DNA from: Polytrichum commune
Taxonomy: Eukaryota; Streptophyta; Polytrichopsida; Polytrichales; Polytrichaceae
Assembly: GCA_950295325.1 (NCBI GenBank)
Contig: OX485808.1
Coordinates: forward strand, 6,204,501 to 6,268,500
DNA: 64,000 nucleotides
Reading direction: 5' to 3'
In this document: in pieces, positions 12,928-25,448 of the stretch
How positions within the stretch are numbered: position 1 is the stretch's first letter
Layout of the letters: the number at the start of each line of letters is the position of its first letter
Translations under genes and position numbers: made by a program
The notes under the pieces: generated by a model
Told to the model about the DNA's origin: nothing
Seen by the model: only the letters and a program-made list of their open reading frames with translations
Database searches by the model: none

Positions 12928-13979
12928 AAGAGGAGATGAACAAATCACCGTCCGGTCCAAGCGTAGATAGACATGAACATTTTGAATGTGAAATTGCCAA
13001 AACACACCTGTTTCGCCATAGCCAACCCTAAACACAATGAGTTTCTGGAAACAACGCTAAACAAACAAAAAAAATGTGCTTCAATGGACAACCTGATGGT
13101 TGCCGCTTGCTCAAACTCTTGCGCCCAAGCAGAGAGCCTCATTCCTCGCAAAAAAACCCTACCCTATCAGCCATTTTTGGTTGGTGACCACATGTAGATC
13201 CTATTCTGGTCATTTGAGTTTCGGCGGGACCAAGAGTTCTTTAGGACTTTTTTCAAACAGACCCCCTTACCATTCAACATAGGCGGGACTCTCCCCCTTG
13301 ACAGCGATGATGATAAGATTGTGTCAGTGGAAAGAACCAATAAGAAAACTACTAATTATTTATTACATGAAAAAAACATTAATCGTCGTCTACCCTCCAT
13401 TTCCTGAATATTTTCCTAGGTGGTTCCTAGTGGAGCCACCCAAGGATGCTTATACCCAGATCTCACTTCCCGCTCTGCGCAGAACTGGCATTGACCAAGC
13501 TGCCATACCCTCTCATCCGAATTGTTCCCTTGAATCATCACATTTCTCCTCCATCACCGAGGACAACCAGCAATCCTCCTTGTTTTTCTGGTTCTGTGTC
13601 GCTTCCCGACCGAGTGCATGGACGGCAGTTCAGCCCGGCTCACCGAGAGAGAGAGAGAGTGAGAGAGAGAGACCCTGTTCCTGACATAGCCACCTCAACC
13701 ATCGCCCGATCCCGAGCTCCGGATTTTGCTAGGGTCACAGTGTCACCCCCCCTATAACGAACAGTAACTAATCCCATTCTAATCAAATAAAAAACCCAGC
13801 TCACTTAGCCTAAGCTCTAAAGCCTAAGAAACCCACTAACTAACTTCGAAGTTAATCATTACACCCTACAAGCACCAAGGCTCTAACAACCTAGCTTTAA
13901 ATTTAACTCTAATCCAAACTCAAAGCCCCCACTCTTTTTATGTTTTTGAATAATTGATGCAATATCAAAGCCCACATTT
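12928..13979. other. 5' flank of the double-RING gene with GA microsatellite
   Basis: No supported gene lies here. The stretch 13440-13760 is richer in GC than its surroundings and has a (GA)n run at about 13645-13672. This resembles promoter or 5' UTR sequence. A 5' exon of the minus-strand gene could lie near 13090-13142, but the one I tried gave the wrong phase. Confidence 0.35.
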
Positions 13980-14484
13980 TAACGAACTTTAAAGGTTAAG
14001 AACACATGTGGGCACAACTTTGGGCTCACACCTGTCCACGTCCCAAAACCTTGAATTGGAAGGCAAACAAAATTTGCAATCCGTCCCAAAACCGGTAATT
14101 TCTAAACCAACCCGTCCATGGAAAGGTTAAAGAAAAAACAACCCGTCCCGAAACCGGTTTGAAAATGAAAATACCCGTCCCGCAAGAGGTATAAATAAGT
14201 CTCTTACAATGTTGGTAAAATAATAAAAATAAAAAACAAAAAAACCGAAAGATGTTGACATGTGACTCGTTGCACTTGGAAACAATAGGATCTTGACAAA
14301 TTATGCCTTCAATGCCCGCCAGTTATCTGTCTTTTGTTGTTGGTTCTCATCTTTCGAGTACACCCCATTCTAATTTCCTCTGCCACCATCATTTCTTTTT
14401 ATTTCTTGTCCTACAATCTCCCATTTCTTTCCCCACATGTGAGCCCAAAATGGTGCCCACATGTGTGGTTAACTTTAAACGTTA
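13980..14484. mobile_element. MITE-like element with long imperfect inverted termini
   Basis: The left end (13980 onward, TAACGAACTTTAAAGG then ACACATGTGGGCACAA and TTTGGGCTCAC) matches the reverse complement of 14433-14484 over roughly 55 bases with a few mismatches and small gaps. The 505-bp segment has no coding capacity. It contains repeated cccgtccc/accggt motifs near 14090-14180. I could not fix a target-site duplication, so the superfamily is open. Confidence 0.5.
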
Positions 14485-16339
14485 TTAGGAGTTTGTCTTT
14501 TTTTTTATTGTGATTGCTATTTCAAAACTAAAAAGAGTGTAACCCTTGGGTTTAGTGTGTTTTTGTGTTAGCAAGTGATTTACGTCATTGGTGTGTTGAG
14601 AGGGGGTTAGCGTTAATTATATTTAGTTAAAGTAATGGTAGTTAGTGCTTTTGTTATTAGGAAAGGGAATGTGAGCTAGGGGGCTTAAGGCTGGGTTAGG
14701 TGCCCGAATTGGGCTTAGAGGCTGCTGTGGTAGGAATTTTTTTGGATTTTTTAGTGCTAAGGGAAACGTAGTGTGAATAGGAGGCTGGAGAACTAGACAA
14801 TTAATTACCATGTGCTCAAAGAAGGACAAACTTCTAGGAGATAGGAAAGGATAGCATCAGAAGGATCAAGTGTGGATGTGAAAGGATGTACCTAAAAAGA
14901 AGAGGATATGTAAAGAGTAGAGGGAGAGAAAAGGAGAGAGTTCTCTCTGGAGTAAGAAGGACAATATTCTCGGAGAAGAAAAACTGTGCAGGAAGCAGGC
15001 TGAGATTCACTCTCCATAAGTGGTTGTGTCCATTTTTTAAAAGGCTTTGGGAGGGATTCCCTGGTCCATATTCTATTTCAGATTTAATCATCTTCTTGTT
15101 TGAGAATTGGTCCATAATTTGACGGAGTCAGATCGTAAATTCTGTGTTTGAAGAGTCAGTGACAAAATTTCATTTGTGATTTCTTGCTGTTGAGAAGATT
15201 TACCCGGTTTTGTCCAGTCTGGCTATAGTCTGTTATCAGAAAATGAAGATGGTCTGAGGAATGTAGCAGTAAAATTTTATGTATGTGTGGCTATGGTCTC
15301 TCGTGATTTAGTCTGTAAGCTGGTCATGATACGAGAATGTATGGATAAAACTGCTCCCTAATCTAAGAGACCTAGAAAGATCATTAATTCTCAGGACAAA
15401 ATCAAGTAAACTCGATCTGCTACGGAGACCTCATCAGCGGAGAATGTCCCCAACCCATTGTGGTGATCGTGTTAATTCTATGAGTGATAGAGTCAAGCCA
15501 CCTTGTGTGAATGGAATTTTGACGGGACTTGATAAGATTAATTTTCTCCGGTCTTGATCACTGATATATTTTGAGAAATATAGAGTCAATATGTCATAGA
15601 GGTGTGACAACTCTGGCATTCCATTGTGTGATCAAACTCGTCATGAGTGAGAAAGCGTGATCCATTATTCCAACCACTTTAATCGGAAGAGGTGGGAGCG
15701 AACAATTAATGTTATGAGGAGACGAAGATGAGGTAACTACAAGACTTTCGAAGTATTCTTGAGGAGTATCGTGACCTGTATCCACAGGTACATTCTGTGA
15801 TAGTGATCTTTAGCATTATTAGAGATGAGGAGTGTCTTTGGATAAATCTATTTATAATTGGCTGAAAATCATCGTAAGGTGAATTCAATAACTAAATTGT
15901 TAGGTAAGAGTTCCACCATAATGAGGAAAAAGGATTTCTCAAGTTACATTAAAAGAAATATGATAAACTCAGACTATGGCTTAACGTCAAAGGATTCTTG
16001 ACTTTGACAATCAGACGGTTACGAGTTTCTTCCAAGAGATTATTGCCTATGGCTGTGCCTATGCTTGTGCACCGCACCGGTCCAATGAAAAGGAACCCAC
16101 TGCCAGACTATTGACCGGGTTCCTAGAGTAAGGTGAGAGATTGTCACAATTGTATGTACTGCTTTGGAGAGCTTTTATAATTTTACCCCGGGTCCATAAT
16201 CTAATTGTTAATCCCCACCTGAAATGGAGTGACATAAACTTGTATTTTCCCTAGTAAACTTTATTTGTGACACCTATATGTTGTGTAAATCACCTTTTAA
16301 GTCTTCCCTGAGTGTTTTCCTGGGTTTTGTTTGTAATCA
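14485..16339. other. Non-coding stretch, possible decayed LTR
   Basis: No frame longer than about 90 codons has recognisable features. The stretch lies on the 3' side of a minus-strand gag fragment and could hold decayed LTR or leader sequence, but I found no second copy in the window to test that. Confidence 0.3.
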
Positions 16340-16593
16340 ATAAGCGGAATTTCGATCAGCCTAGGATTGAATTTCGGATTGGAATTTTGTTTAGGTCGGG
16401 ACCAATAGTTTCATGACACGTGTCTTGGTTTTGAGTCCTAAAGTGAGAAGGAATGAGCGGTTATGCCAGACTCTAGACATTGGTTTATGTAATCATGCCT
16501 ACTTTTGGTTTCAATAATTCGCAATGATCTCTATGTTAAGCATAAAATTACCAAAAAAATTGGAGTCCTCTTGACTCCTATCTTCCAACACTG
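16340..16593 (+). repeat. Dispersed repeat A, copy 1 (3'-truncated)
   Basis: This starts near GGAATTTCGATCAGCCTAGG and includes GACCAATAGTTTCATGACAC and CAATAATTCGCAATGATCTC. It closely matches copy 2 at 45.8-46.1 kb. It stops at TCTTCCAACAC, where gag-derived sequence begins. Confidence 0.7.
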
Positions 16594-17433
16594 CATGACA
16601 TCGCTCCTCAACTCGTCGTTGGCCTTCTTAACTCTAAGTTTTAGCTCCTCGATCGTGGTGTGGCTCAGAGGGCCAGGGAGTGCTAAGAGCTCAGGGGGTA
16701 GCCTCGTAGCCAAAGGAACCGGGGCTGCTCGGTGGACGGCGTATGCATCCGGTCGGGATGGCTCCAGCTGAGAAGGCTTACTATACTCGGGAGGAATGTA
16801 GGTTGTGGGTGGGAAGGCTGGCACATGTGCAATAGTGCAATTCCACATCCGCTCATTTTGTTTGTCTACACCTTCGATCCTCCTAGCCTCGGCTTGAGTT
16901 TCTTCCAAGTCCTGAGGGTTCGAATTAAGAATCTCTCGGACTGTACCTTGTTTGTTGAACCCTTGTATGAAGTAGAATTGAATCATGTCATTTGTGAGAA
17001 GGGTTCCTACATAACGAGTTACCACCATCTCGAACCGTCGGATGTATGACGTAATACCCTCGGATGGGCCTTGCCGCATGTTCGTTAACGCCACGAGTGC
17101 GCTTTGTTGGCCCATTTCCGGTCTAAATTGTCTAAGGAATGTCGTCTGCAATGCATGCCAGTCCCTAAACGTCCCCTCATCGTGGGATCGGTACCACTCA
17201 TACGCTACACCCTCTACCGTAGTAGAAAACCAAACGAGTTTGCACGTGTCTTTGGCTATCACGTTGGCCAACATTACCTCAATATATCGTTCAATGTGGG
17301 TTGAAGAATCCTCATGCGGGAGGCCACCAAACTTTGGAAAATAACTCGGCATTGCCTTTGGCGCTAATGCTTGTGGCATTACAATGGGAGGCCCTATCAC
17401 AACCCTTGCTAGCCCCCTTAACAATCTTGCCAA
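16594..17433 (-). pseudogene. Ty3-type gag fragment (capsid region)
   Basis: The frame from 17433 downward has the retrotransposon gag signature: GLPHEDSSTHIERYIEVM, then WFSTTVEGVAYEWYRSH, FRDWHALQTTFLRQFRP and GITSYIRRFEMVV. These are typical of the capsid domain of plant Ty3 elements. At its 3' end it runs into repeat A (16593), so the zinc knuckle and all of pol are missing. A separate minus-strand fragment at 18309-18626 looks like the N-terminus of the same polyprotein. It differs from the gag at 23392-24375, so two Ty3 families are present. Confidence 0.72.
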
Positions 17434-18308
17434 TTTTCAATTCTAGCAAAACTTACAAGCGCTAACCCTTCGCATTCCGCCATGCTAATGATTAGCTCCT
17501 CTTACCCCGGACCTTATAGTTTATAGGAGGGAACCAACCCTCCTACTTTGCTTTCGGGACTCACCCCTTAATCGGTAACCAATCCTTAGATGTGGACTTC
17601 CATCCATGGAAGTTCAATCTTCTGTTGATCATCGCATTGCCGAAGCAACACTACAACAACCCGAATCATACTAGGCAACTATGGCCTCACAATGGGCCAA
17701 AGCCCATGGAGGCCGTGCCGTTCGGCCTCGGGTGGGTGAGGCCACACCACCTCACCCATATAAGCCTCCGCGACTCTACGCGGGACCCCTACCCCACCAT
17801 CAAGAAACCTCTTGTCTCTCTACCAAGAGTTGGGGTCAAGTAGACATTTTCCCTTAGCCACTGGGCCTAGAAGCCCCTAGCAGCTTCAGACCATCATTAT
17901 GATAACTTCCTTGTATAATGTTTGATGGTAACAAGCAACCACTCCATCTTCATCTACGCTTCACTAAGATGCCTATGGACTCCTCACTTACCCCATTCCG
18001 GCAAATATTGAGGAGATTATGCCTGTTCGAACCTTGGCAGTCCCGGGAATCACTCCCAGGCATTGCTGTACCAGGGCGCTGTCCCGAGACAACGCCCCAC
18101 TCAAATTGCCATAACTCCTAGCTCACACCTCCGATTGAGGTGTTCTTGAGCATTATGGAATCAACACGCCATAAGCTACACACAGCTAATGGCCTAACCC
18201 TCGTGCCTCCTAGTCTCCATGCGTGGGAGGCGTTCCTAACGCCCGGGGTCCTCACCCACACTAGGATCACTTGGGCCCTCTCACCAACGGCGCCACAAGT
18301 CCCGGGTG
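17434..18308. other. GC-richer insert between two gag fragments
   Basis: This segment separates the N-terminal and capsid parts of one gag and is richer in C and G than its flanks. Short open frames exist on both strands but none is recognisable. It may be an insertion in the retrotransposon or unassigned gag linker sequence. Confidence 0.3.
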
Positions 18309-18626
18309 TCACTCCGGGGTTCCCCTTGTCCCCATGGTGTTTCGGGCACTCCTCATGGAGAGGTGCGCGACAGGCCCCCTAGGAGCCATCATGGCATCCA
18401 AAGGATTCCCCATGGGCTCAGGTCGTGCCACTCTAAACGGACTTTGTGGGGTGGGAGATTTCTCCCTCTCGCGCTCGGACTCTGGACCTAGACCTTGATT
18501 TTTATTTTCCTTAGCCTTTTCGGGTTTTGTTGGTTCGTTCTTCGACCTCTTACCTTGTGTTGCCTCCGATGCAGACACGGTTGTTGTTGTTGGGGTGTCG
18601 TATGATCGTCCCCTAGTACTAACCAT
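18309..18626 (-). pseudogene. Probable Ty3 gag N-terminal fragment
   Basis: An ATG at 18626 begins MVSTRGRSYDTPTTTT, a start often seen in plant Ty3 gag proteins, followed by a Lys/Glu/Pro-rich disordered stretch that ends at 18309. It is in a different frame from the capsid fragment at 16594-17433 and about 0.9 kb upstream of it on the same strand. Assignment rests on the N-terminal motif and position only. Confidence 0.4.
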
Positions 18627-18701
18627 AGAACACATGGCCCATGACGTATGACTAACTTCTATTGGGCTAAACTCTTCTTCTCTTAGTCTAAACGTATACA
18701 T

Positions 18702-20124
18702 ACTTTGGTCGCACTCCCTCCAACCTTAAATGAAATACTAAGGTTAGTTAGTTTACCTCAATTCTCCTCGGTTGATTGGGCTTGATGTAGGCCGACCCGC
18801 TAAATCCTTCCTTGCTCCACTTCCCGGACGTTGACCTTGTTTTTTTCCTTGTAACTAGTTTGATTATAAAGCTTACATTAGTTAATAATTAAAACATGAA
18901 TTATTTCATTTGCACTGTAATTTAGGCCTAAGCATAATAAATTTAGTTAGTGTACAAAATTATCTTTACAACGATCTAAAAATCACTTTAATCGGATAAA
19001 AAATACAAAAGTTATGAAGGTTGGAAAAACGAGGTCGATTCAACCGATCCTTCCAACCCACCTATCCAACTTCCAACTTCAAGAATACATAATAAATTCA
19101 TTGCTACTTTGATCTGGGATTTTCTTACACCATTGAGAAGCTATTAACAAGCTCTAATCAAGAAAACTATGCTATAAGAAAATTAAAGCAAGATGAATCC
19201 AACAAACTCACTGTAATGCATTAGTCAACTAGGAAATCTTAAATTACGTATTATGTCTTTAGAAATTCGTATCTAATACATTTCTTATCCAAATCAAACC
19301 TTTTAGATAACATTGGAAAGATAATAAAAATATCTATTTAAGAAAAATATGCGATTAGCAAGTTAAGCAAAGATGAATCCAACACATTTCATGTAATGCA
19401 ACAGTTAACAAAAAAATCTCAAACTATGGAACCCGCCTTTAAAAATTCATATTTAATTCATGTCTTAGTCAAATCAAACTTTCTAAAAAAAATCCTAGAA
19501 ATGTAGATAACATATCTTCTTAGAAAAAATAAAAAAATTTCAATTTTAAATATTTATTGGCCTACCAGGTCTGATCTAACAGTTGCTCTCCAAAAGAACG
19601 CCATGTTTTTCTATTCCATCTTTAAAAATTCATAACTAGTTACTACCTTAACCAAATCATAAATGGAAAACGACTACAGATAGCTATAAAAAAATTTTAA
19701 AGAAAAATGATAAGTTTTTTATTCTAGATCATCAACTAAGTTGAGGTCTACAATGTCTCGACTTGCAATCCTATAATCCAACCTACATGTACAAAAAAGA
19801 AGAAGAAATTTTTGTGTGTTGACAAACACACAATTGACTAGGAGAGATAGAAGAAAAAATTTCTCAAGCCTTGCTATAAGGCCATTCAGAATGCAAGATA
19901 AATTTTCTTTGCTAGTCACATTGAAGCAGGGCCTCGCCCATGTATTAAAAAAATGAATAAAGTGGGACGAGGGGGTTTTTAAACCCTCTCAAAAAATGGT
20001 TGGACCACTCCGCCATCGGCTTCTTTCTTTGATTCCTTCCCCCAAATTTCGGCTCGAGGGTTTTTCCAATTGAGGTTGCCACCCTCTCGCCGAGGTGGCT
20101 ACGACGGGAACTTTAAAAGCATTT
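18702..20124. other. AT-rich non-coding stretch between two Ty3 elements
   Basis: From about 18850 to 19720 the sequence is very AT-rich with a loosely repeated motif (atgaatccaacaaactcactgtaatgca at 19191 and a variant at 19372). The integrase and 3' LTR of the element at 20125-28100 would be expected here but neither is visible. Confidence 0.45.
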
Positions 20125-21060
20125 CTAAATTTTTTCCATCGAGTTCGCAAGAGGCAAGTAAGCAATTAGCCCTCTTGGTCTAGAAAGATGGTCCGCATTA
20201 GCATGGTTTTTCCCAGGACGAACTTGCACTGTAAAATTGAACTCTTGCAGTAATAACACCCAACGTGCAATTCGTCCACTCAATTGAGGTGTATTGATCA
20301 TATATTTCAATGCGTCATGATCCACATGAAAATTGAACTTATATCCCAATAAATAATGGCGGAACTTTTGCACTGCAAATATCATTCCTAATGCTTCTCT
20401 CTCTGTGACTGTATAATTACGCTCAGCCTGTACCAATTGGCGACTTGCAAAGTAAATGGGATGATCATGACCTTTTTCATCCTTTTGACTGAGAACTGCA
20501 CCAATTGCCACATTGGAAGCGTCTACATAGACTTCAAAATCCTTCTTCCAATTTGGAGCAACTAAGATGGGTGCAGTAATCAATTTCTTCTTAAGGGTGT
20601 TGAAAGCTTCTGTACATGCGTTCGTCCATACTGGCGGGGTATCTGTTATTTTTAGTAATTCCGTCAATGGTAGAGCAATGACAGAATACCTAAAAATGAA
20701 CCTTCGGTAATATCCAGCATGTCCTAAAAATCCTTTTACTTCAGTCACTGTGGTGGGAATCGGTAAAGATGCGATAATAACAATCTTGTCGGGATCAATA
20801 GCTACTCCTTGCTTGGAAACTATGTGGCCAACCAGTCTGCCAAAAGGAACTAAGAACACTGATTTCGCGATGTTAATAGAAATTTCTGTTGCCATACACT
20901 CATCAAAACACTCTTGTAGGTGTTGGGCATGTTTTTCTATTGTGCTATATACTGCAAAATCATCCAAAAACAATTCTATGATAACATGAAGTTGGTTTCG
21001 AAAAGTGTTGGTTCCTAATCTGGAGAATGTGGCAAGTGAATTACACAAACCAAATGGCAT
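20125..21060 (-). pseudogene. Reverse transcriptase (C-terminal part) and RNase H of Ty3 element
   Basis: This starts at the MPFGL motif of Ty3 reverse transcriptase. It carries FLDD as the catalytic YxDD variant, the connection domain (VKGFLGHAGYYRRFI), and RNase H with DASNVAIGAVLS, an REALGMIFAVQKFRHYL segment and HVDHDALKYM. It ends shortly after PGKNHANADHLSRP, where integrase would normally begin. It is in the same frame as the preceding segment and is separated from it only by one stop codon near 21135. Confidence 0.85.
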
Positions 21061-21132
21061 TCGCTCATGGGCGAAAATACCCCAAGGGGTAGTAAAAGAT
21101 GTAAGAACACGATGTGGTGGATATATGGAAAT

Positions 21133-23388
21133 TTAATTGTATCCTGAAAATCCATCCATGAAGGAGTATCTCTCATAACCTGCTACTCCATCTAGCATAG
21201 TATCCGTAAATGGTAAGGGAAAGTAATCTTTCTTTGTGACACTATTCAACTTCCGGTAATCCACACATATTCGTAGTTTGCCATTTTTCTTTGGGACCAC
21301 GACGATGGGTGACACCCAGTCGCTATAGGGAACGGGATAGATGATACCGGCTTCCAACAACTTGTCAATCTCTTCTTTGACTAGCAAGGAGTATTTCAGA
21401 TTCATCCGATACTGTCTTTGCCTTACTGGGGTAGCTCCCTCCTCTAAGATAATTTTATGTTTACAAATTTCTGGGGGAACTCCTCTTAAGTCTTTGTATG
21501 ACCAGGCAAAAACCTTAATATTCCTCTTGAAGAAATCTCTCCAATATTTCCACTCTACTGGTGTTAACTTTTTGTATATTTTGATGATACGTGGTGTATC
21601 GTCATCACTCAGGTCCATGTCTATACATACGTTTTTAACTACATAATTTTTGGTGGGTTGGTCAGACTCAAACATAGGAGACTCCCACTTCTTAGCTAAT
21701 TCATCTTCCTCTCGTGTTGTGGGCTCATCTTCCTCTTGAACCGTGTTTATCGTTTCTAAGTCAGGCCACTCATACCGCAGTGGTGTATGGGTGATGATGA
21801 CATTGACTGGCATGGTATTTTGCCATGACAGAATCGCATCATCTGAGTCTCCGTCACCAAGTGCACAAAAATACTCTCCCATTCCTATAGGAGTGTATTT
21901 AAATGACTTATCATTTATACCGTGTATAGACTCACTCAAAGTAGTTTCCTTATCGGTTTCGTAACCATCATCAGTAGTGAATTCAGTTTGATCATCCTGC
22001 GTTTCACCATGATATTGGGTAGGAAATAAAGGTAGAACTACTTTCTCTAACCCTCTTCCTATGGTAAGGGTACCTTTCCCCCAGTCTTCTTTAGCATGTG
22101 CATCTAGCAACCATGTGCGGCCAAGAAGACCTGGATAGGATGGTATACCGTCCATAGTTTTAAAAACAACATAATCAACTTTGTACTTTATATTTGCTAT
22201 GAGGGTCGGGATTTGTTCCAAGACTCCTAATGGTTTGACTCTGCTACTATCGGCCATCTTCAAAATAATGGTAGTGGAGACTACATTAGTTATTCCCAAC
22301 TCATTCATAGTATCAACATTCATCAAATTGACACTTGATCCGGTATCAATTTGGAATCCTGATATGAGAGCACCTCCTATAATCACATCAATGGTAGGGG
22401 CTCCTGGATCTCTACTTAATGTGATATCATGCACCGACACCGGTCTAGGTCTTCTACGTATCATGGATGAGCTCAGGGAACTACGGCACTGTGGTGCTAC
22501 AGCCAGTAATTGTTTCATGGTTATAGTAGGCTGCAATTTGTCTAAGTCTTCCATGATATCATAGGGTGTCAGGTTTTTAGATAAGGCCATCGTTCTAGAT
22601 GATCTGACAAATGTGGTATTACCCTTCAGTTTATGATTTCTCATATTTGATGGTTGAGGTCGAACTCTCTTCGGAGTATCGTTCCTCACAACATCAAACC
22701 GGGAAACGGCTGGTGGTATAACACGTATATGATTGTGCGTTGGGGAATCAACTACAGCAGCAGGTACAGGGACTCTAACATCATGTGATACAGGTGTAGG
22801 TATTGAATTTGTCACTGACGGATTGACTTCTATGGACGCTTTGTCTGTTGTGTCTCGGATTAGGGGTGCTTGTGCATACTTAGAGAGACTAGCCTCTGTA
22901 TCACTATGTTGTTCATTCAATCTTTCCGTACTAGATCCCTCTTGCGGTGTTATAATTTTCTTCCGGGATCTAGTAGTTACAACATTCACCTCTCCTCCCA
23001 CTCGATCTTCTCTCAGTGGATCAAACTTGGAATGTTGTACCCTATGAACATTACGATCTTCTCTCTCTTCCTCCTGGATAGTTACATGCTTACCCTTTTT
23101 CCAATCTCTCTCAGATGGTGGGCCTTCCTTCCGGAATCGGGTACACTCAACTGTAGGATGTCCTGCTTCCTTACAATTTCCACACAATGGAATGTACTGT
23201 TGAACCTTTCTTGGGTTGGGACAATCCCCTGCATAATGACCTATCTCTCCGCAACGAAAACATACCACAAACTGGTTCGGCATTGGTGTCTTATAGTTTT
23301 GGGTTCGGGGGTTATATGGTGGTCCCCTCCAGTTGGGTGGTTGGTTGGTCTCTCCCCAACTTGGTTGATTCCCAAAACTAAGAGGCAC
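21133..23388 (-). pseudogene. Zinc knuckles, aspartic protease and N-terminal reverse transcriptase of Ty3 element
   Basis: Near the N-terminus are CFRCGEIGHYAGDC (a canonical C-x2-C-x4-H-x4-C knuckle) and CGNCKEAGHPTVEC (likewise). A long linker follows, then the protease site IDTGSSVN (about 22347-22336). The reverse transcriptase start is DWVSPIVVVPKKNGKLRICV with DYRKLN. The frame ends in FMDGFSGYN followed by TAA, where relatives have Gln, so a C-to-T change is likely. The preceding gag frame is in phase and ends at a TGA directly before this segment. Confidence 0.85.
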
Positions 23389-23391
23389 TTG

Positions 23392-24375
23392 TCAACGGTT
23401 AAAATTCCTTTTCGGGTTGTAACTTGCATTAGGCCCATTACCCATACGCTCTTGCTGCCAAGGTCGTGATTGAGTGGTGTCTATCTGATGGACTGGACGA
23501 CCTCTCGGTAGATTCCAACATTCATTGACTGAATGGTTCCCTCCACAAAAGGTACATTTAGTTCTCAGACCTTTTGGAGTGGGACACTCATTGGATAAAT
23601 GACCATGACCCTTACAGTTGTTACACCACACATTAGTCCTTTCCTCAGTCGGTTGCGGTCGTTTGTTAGCTCCTCTCGTTATTTTGACTTCTAGATCTGC
23701 TAATTTCTTAGTTATGTCCATAAGAGCTAACTCATGAGACGTAGATTGACCAACCGGTGGAGGTCTTGATAGGATCTTGGGGGGTTTAAACAGATCTGCG
23801 CTAGGGTGTTTAAATTGGGTGGCATCTATCATTGGCTTAGCACCTGGGTATGTTAGAGATTGACCAGGTAAAACAGGGTAGTAAGTTTGATCCTTCAGGG
23901 TTTGGTCGTAGAGATCATAATTATAATTCTCAAAAATATATTGATCTTCCACACGAGACTCCTCCCAAGCTTTTGCTAAGGTAAATGCATTCTGTGCGGT
24001 GGCTGGGGTTTGCTCTCTCACATATAGTTTTAACTCAAAGGGGTACAATCCTCCTATGAATATATTTCTTAAGAAATTGTTGGGAATTTGGTGTGCACCC
24101 ATTCTCAACAATATATCACTCATTCTTCCCCAATAACTATCAACAGCCTCATTTACACCCATACGAATTGTCCTTAATCTCTCCATCAGACTGTTTTCAA
24201 ACCCCAAGGGTCTGAAGTAGACAAGAAATGCATCTTTAAGGGCATCCCAATCAGCAAATGGTGTTTGGCGGGAGTACCATAAGAATGCATTCTCTTGCAA
24301 CGTTGCTGCAAATACTTCCATCATTTTGTCCTGAGGTACACTATTTGCAGCACATGCAATCTCAAATTTCCTCAC
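23392..24375 (-). pseudogene. Ty3 gag: capsid and first zinc knuckles
   Basis: The capsid region shows AATLQENAFLWYSRQTPF, DWDALKDAFLVYFRP and MERLRTIRMGVNEAVDSYWG. Two CCHC knuckles follow (CNNCKGHGHLSNEC and CTFCGGNHSVNEC). The open frame continues upstream past TAG at 24408-24406 to about 24711, so the true gag start lies higher. TGA at 23394-23392 separates it from the next set of knuckles and pol in the same frame. Confidence 0.83.
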
Positions 24376-24889
24376 ATGGTCATCAGGGTCTGTTCCTGGT
24401 CTACCCTAGAAATAGGGCAAATTCACTACACTATTAATTCTCGGTGGATTAGCTGTCATATTGAATAATGGTGCTACATGTACAGGTGGAGTGTAGGGTG
24501 TAAATAATGGGTTGCCTTGTACATTAATATTTAAACTGATATGAGGAGATGGGGTGCGTTCATAGGCAGTAGCCCACAACGGGGGAGTAGATGTGTCCTC
24601 TGTAGCGAATAAAGCTTTTGGGGACCAAAAATCTCTCTCACCACTGGTTGTAGGTCTATCTGAGGATGTTTCACGTTCGCATTCTATAGTATCACCAGAA
24701 TCTCTCTTCTTCTAAAAACGGTTTAACCCAGCTTCTTCTCCTTTCACGTAATTGTCGTCTGTATTCTCTAGCTGCCGCTCTATCTTCTCTAGCTTTGGCG
24801 CTAGCTGCTCTCCTCACGGATGCAGTTTGAGAATGAGATTTTTCATGAGCAGGTTCCAGCTTGACTAACTCTAACTAGTTCTAGGATCC

Positions 24890-25384
24890 CTACAAACATA
24901 TCATTCGAAAGTCTATGGGATTGGTATACATAGGTTTTTGGTCCATGAAGTCAGGTATTAATGATCTTGCCCTGAGATCTGGTGCTCCAAAAACAAATCT
25001 ATACTCTGTCCTAGATATTTTATCTCCTTTCCACATTCCTGTGCCGGCTGGCACCACTAAAGAAGTAGTACTTTTTAGTCTCCCATAGATTGCAAATAAA
25101 AATCGGAGTGATAAGGGTATAACAGGGTGATTGTTTCTCACAATTACTTCGTTATAGTCCTCTCCGCTGTTCCAAATTCTATTGGTAATGTTTTGCTGCA
25201 CATCTAAGGGTAAAGCTAAAAATAATTCTTTGAACTCTCTTGGGATACTCAATGCATTAGGGGTGATATACAATCCATTCCCTCTGTATCCTGACCGATA
25301 TAACCTATACAAGGCTGAAAACAAATATCCTCCAGTATATAACTCACAGCTGGCTGGTTCTGGAACTTGCCAACACCAAGTCAT
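24890..25384 (-). CDS. Unknown retrotransposon ORF upstream of gag (ORF b)
   Basis: From ATG 25384 this encodes about 164 residues with no family I recognise (TGGYLFSALYRLYRSGYRG near the start, FGAPDLRARSLIPDFMDQ near the end). It is rich in aromatic residues and looks like a folded globular domain. It lies between the primer site and gag of the Ty3 element. Extra ORFs in this position are known in Tat/Ogre elements. Whether it is translated separately or fused to gag is unknown. Confidence 0.45.
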   Translation of the reverse strand: MTWCWQVPEPASCELYTGGYLFSALYRLYRSGYRGNGLYITPNALSIPREFKELFLALPLDVQQNITNRIWNSGEDYNEVIVRNNHPVIPLSLRFLFAIYGRLKSTTSLVVPAGTGMWKGDKISRTEYRFVFGAPDLRARSLIPDFMDQKPMYTNPIDFRMICL

Positions 25385-25448
25385 ATTAGGGAGTAGTTTA
25401 ACCACTCGGTAACTGGCTCACTTCCGACTTCTTAACCACTCACTAATC

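Noticed and set aside
13093-13142. Possible first exon of the double-RING gene (MRLSAWAQEFEQAATI)
   Set aside because: Its donor leaves phase 2 while the acceptor at 12904 needs phase 0, and the donor is weak.
18285-18300. TGGCGCCGTTGG on the minus strand, like a tRNA-Asp primer site
   Set aside because: Only 11-12 bases match, no LTR border lies next to it, and gag-like coding sequence lies on its upstream side.
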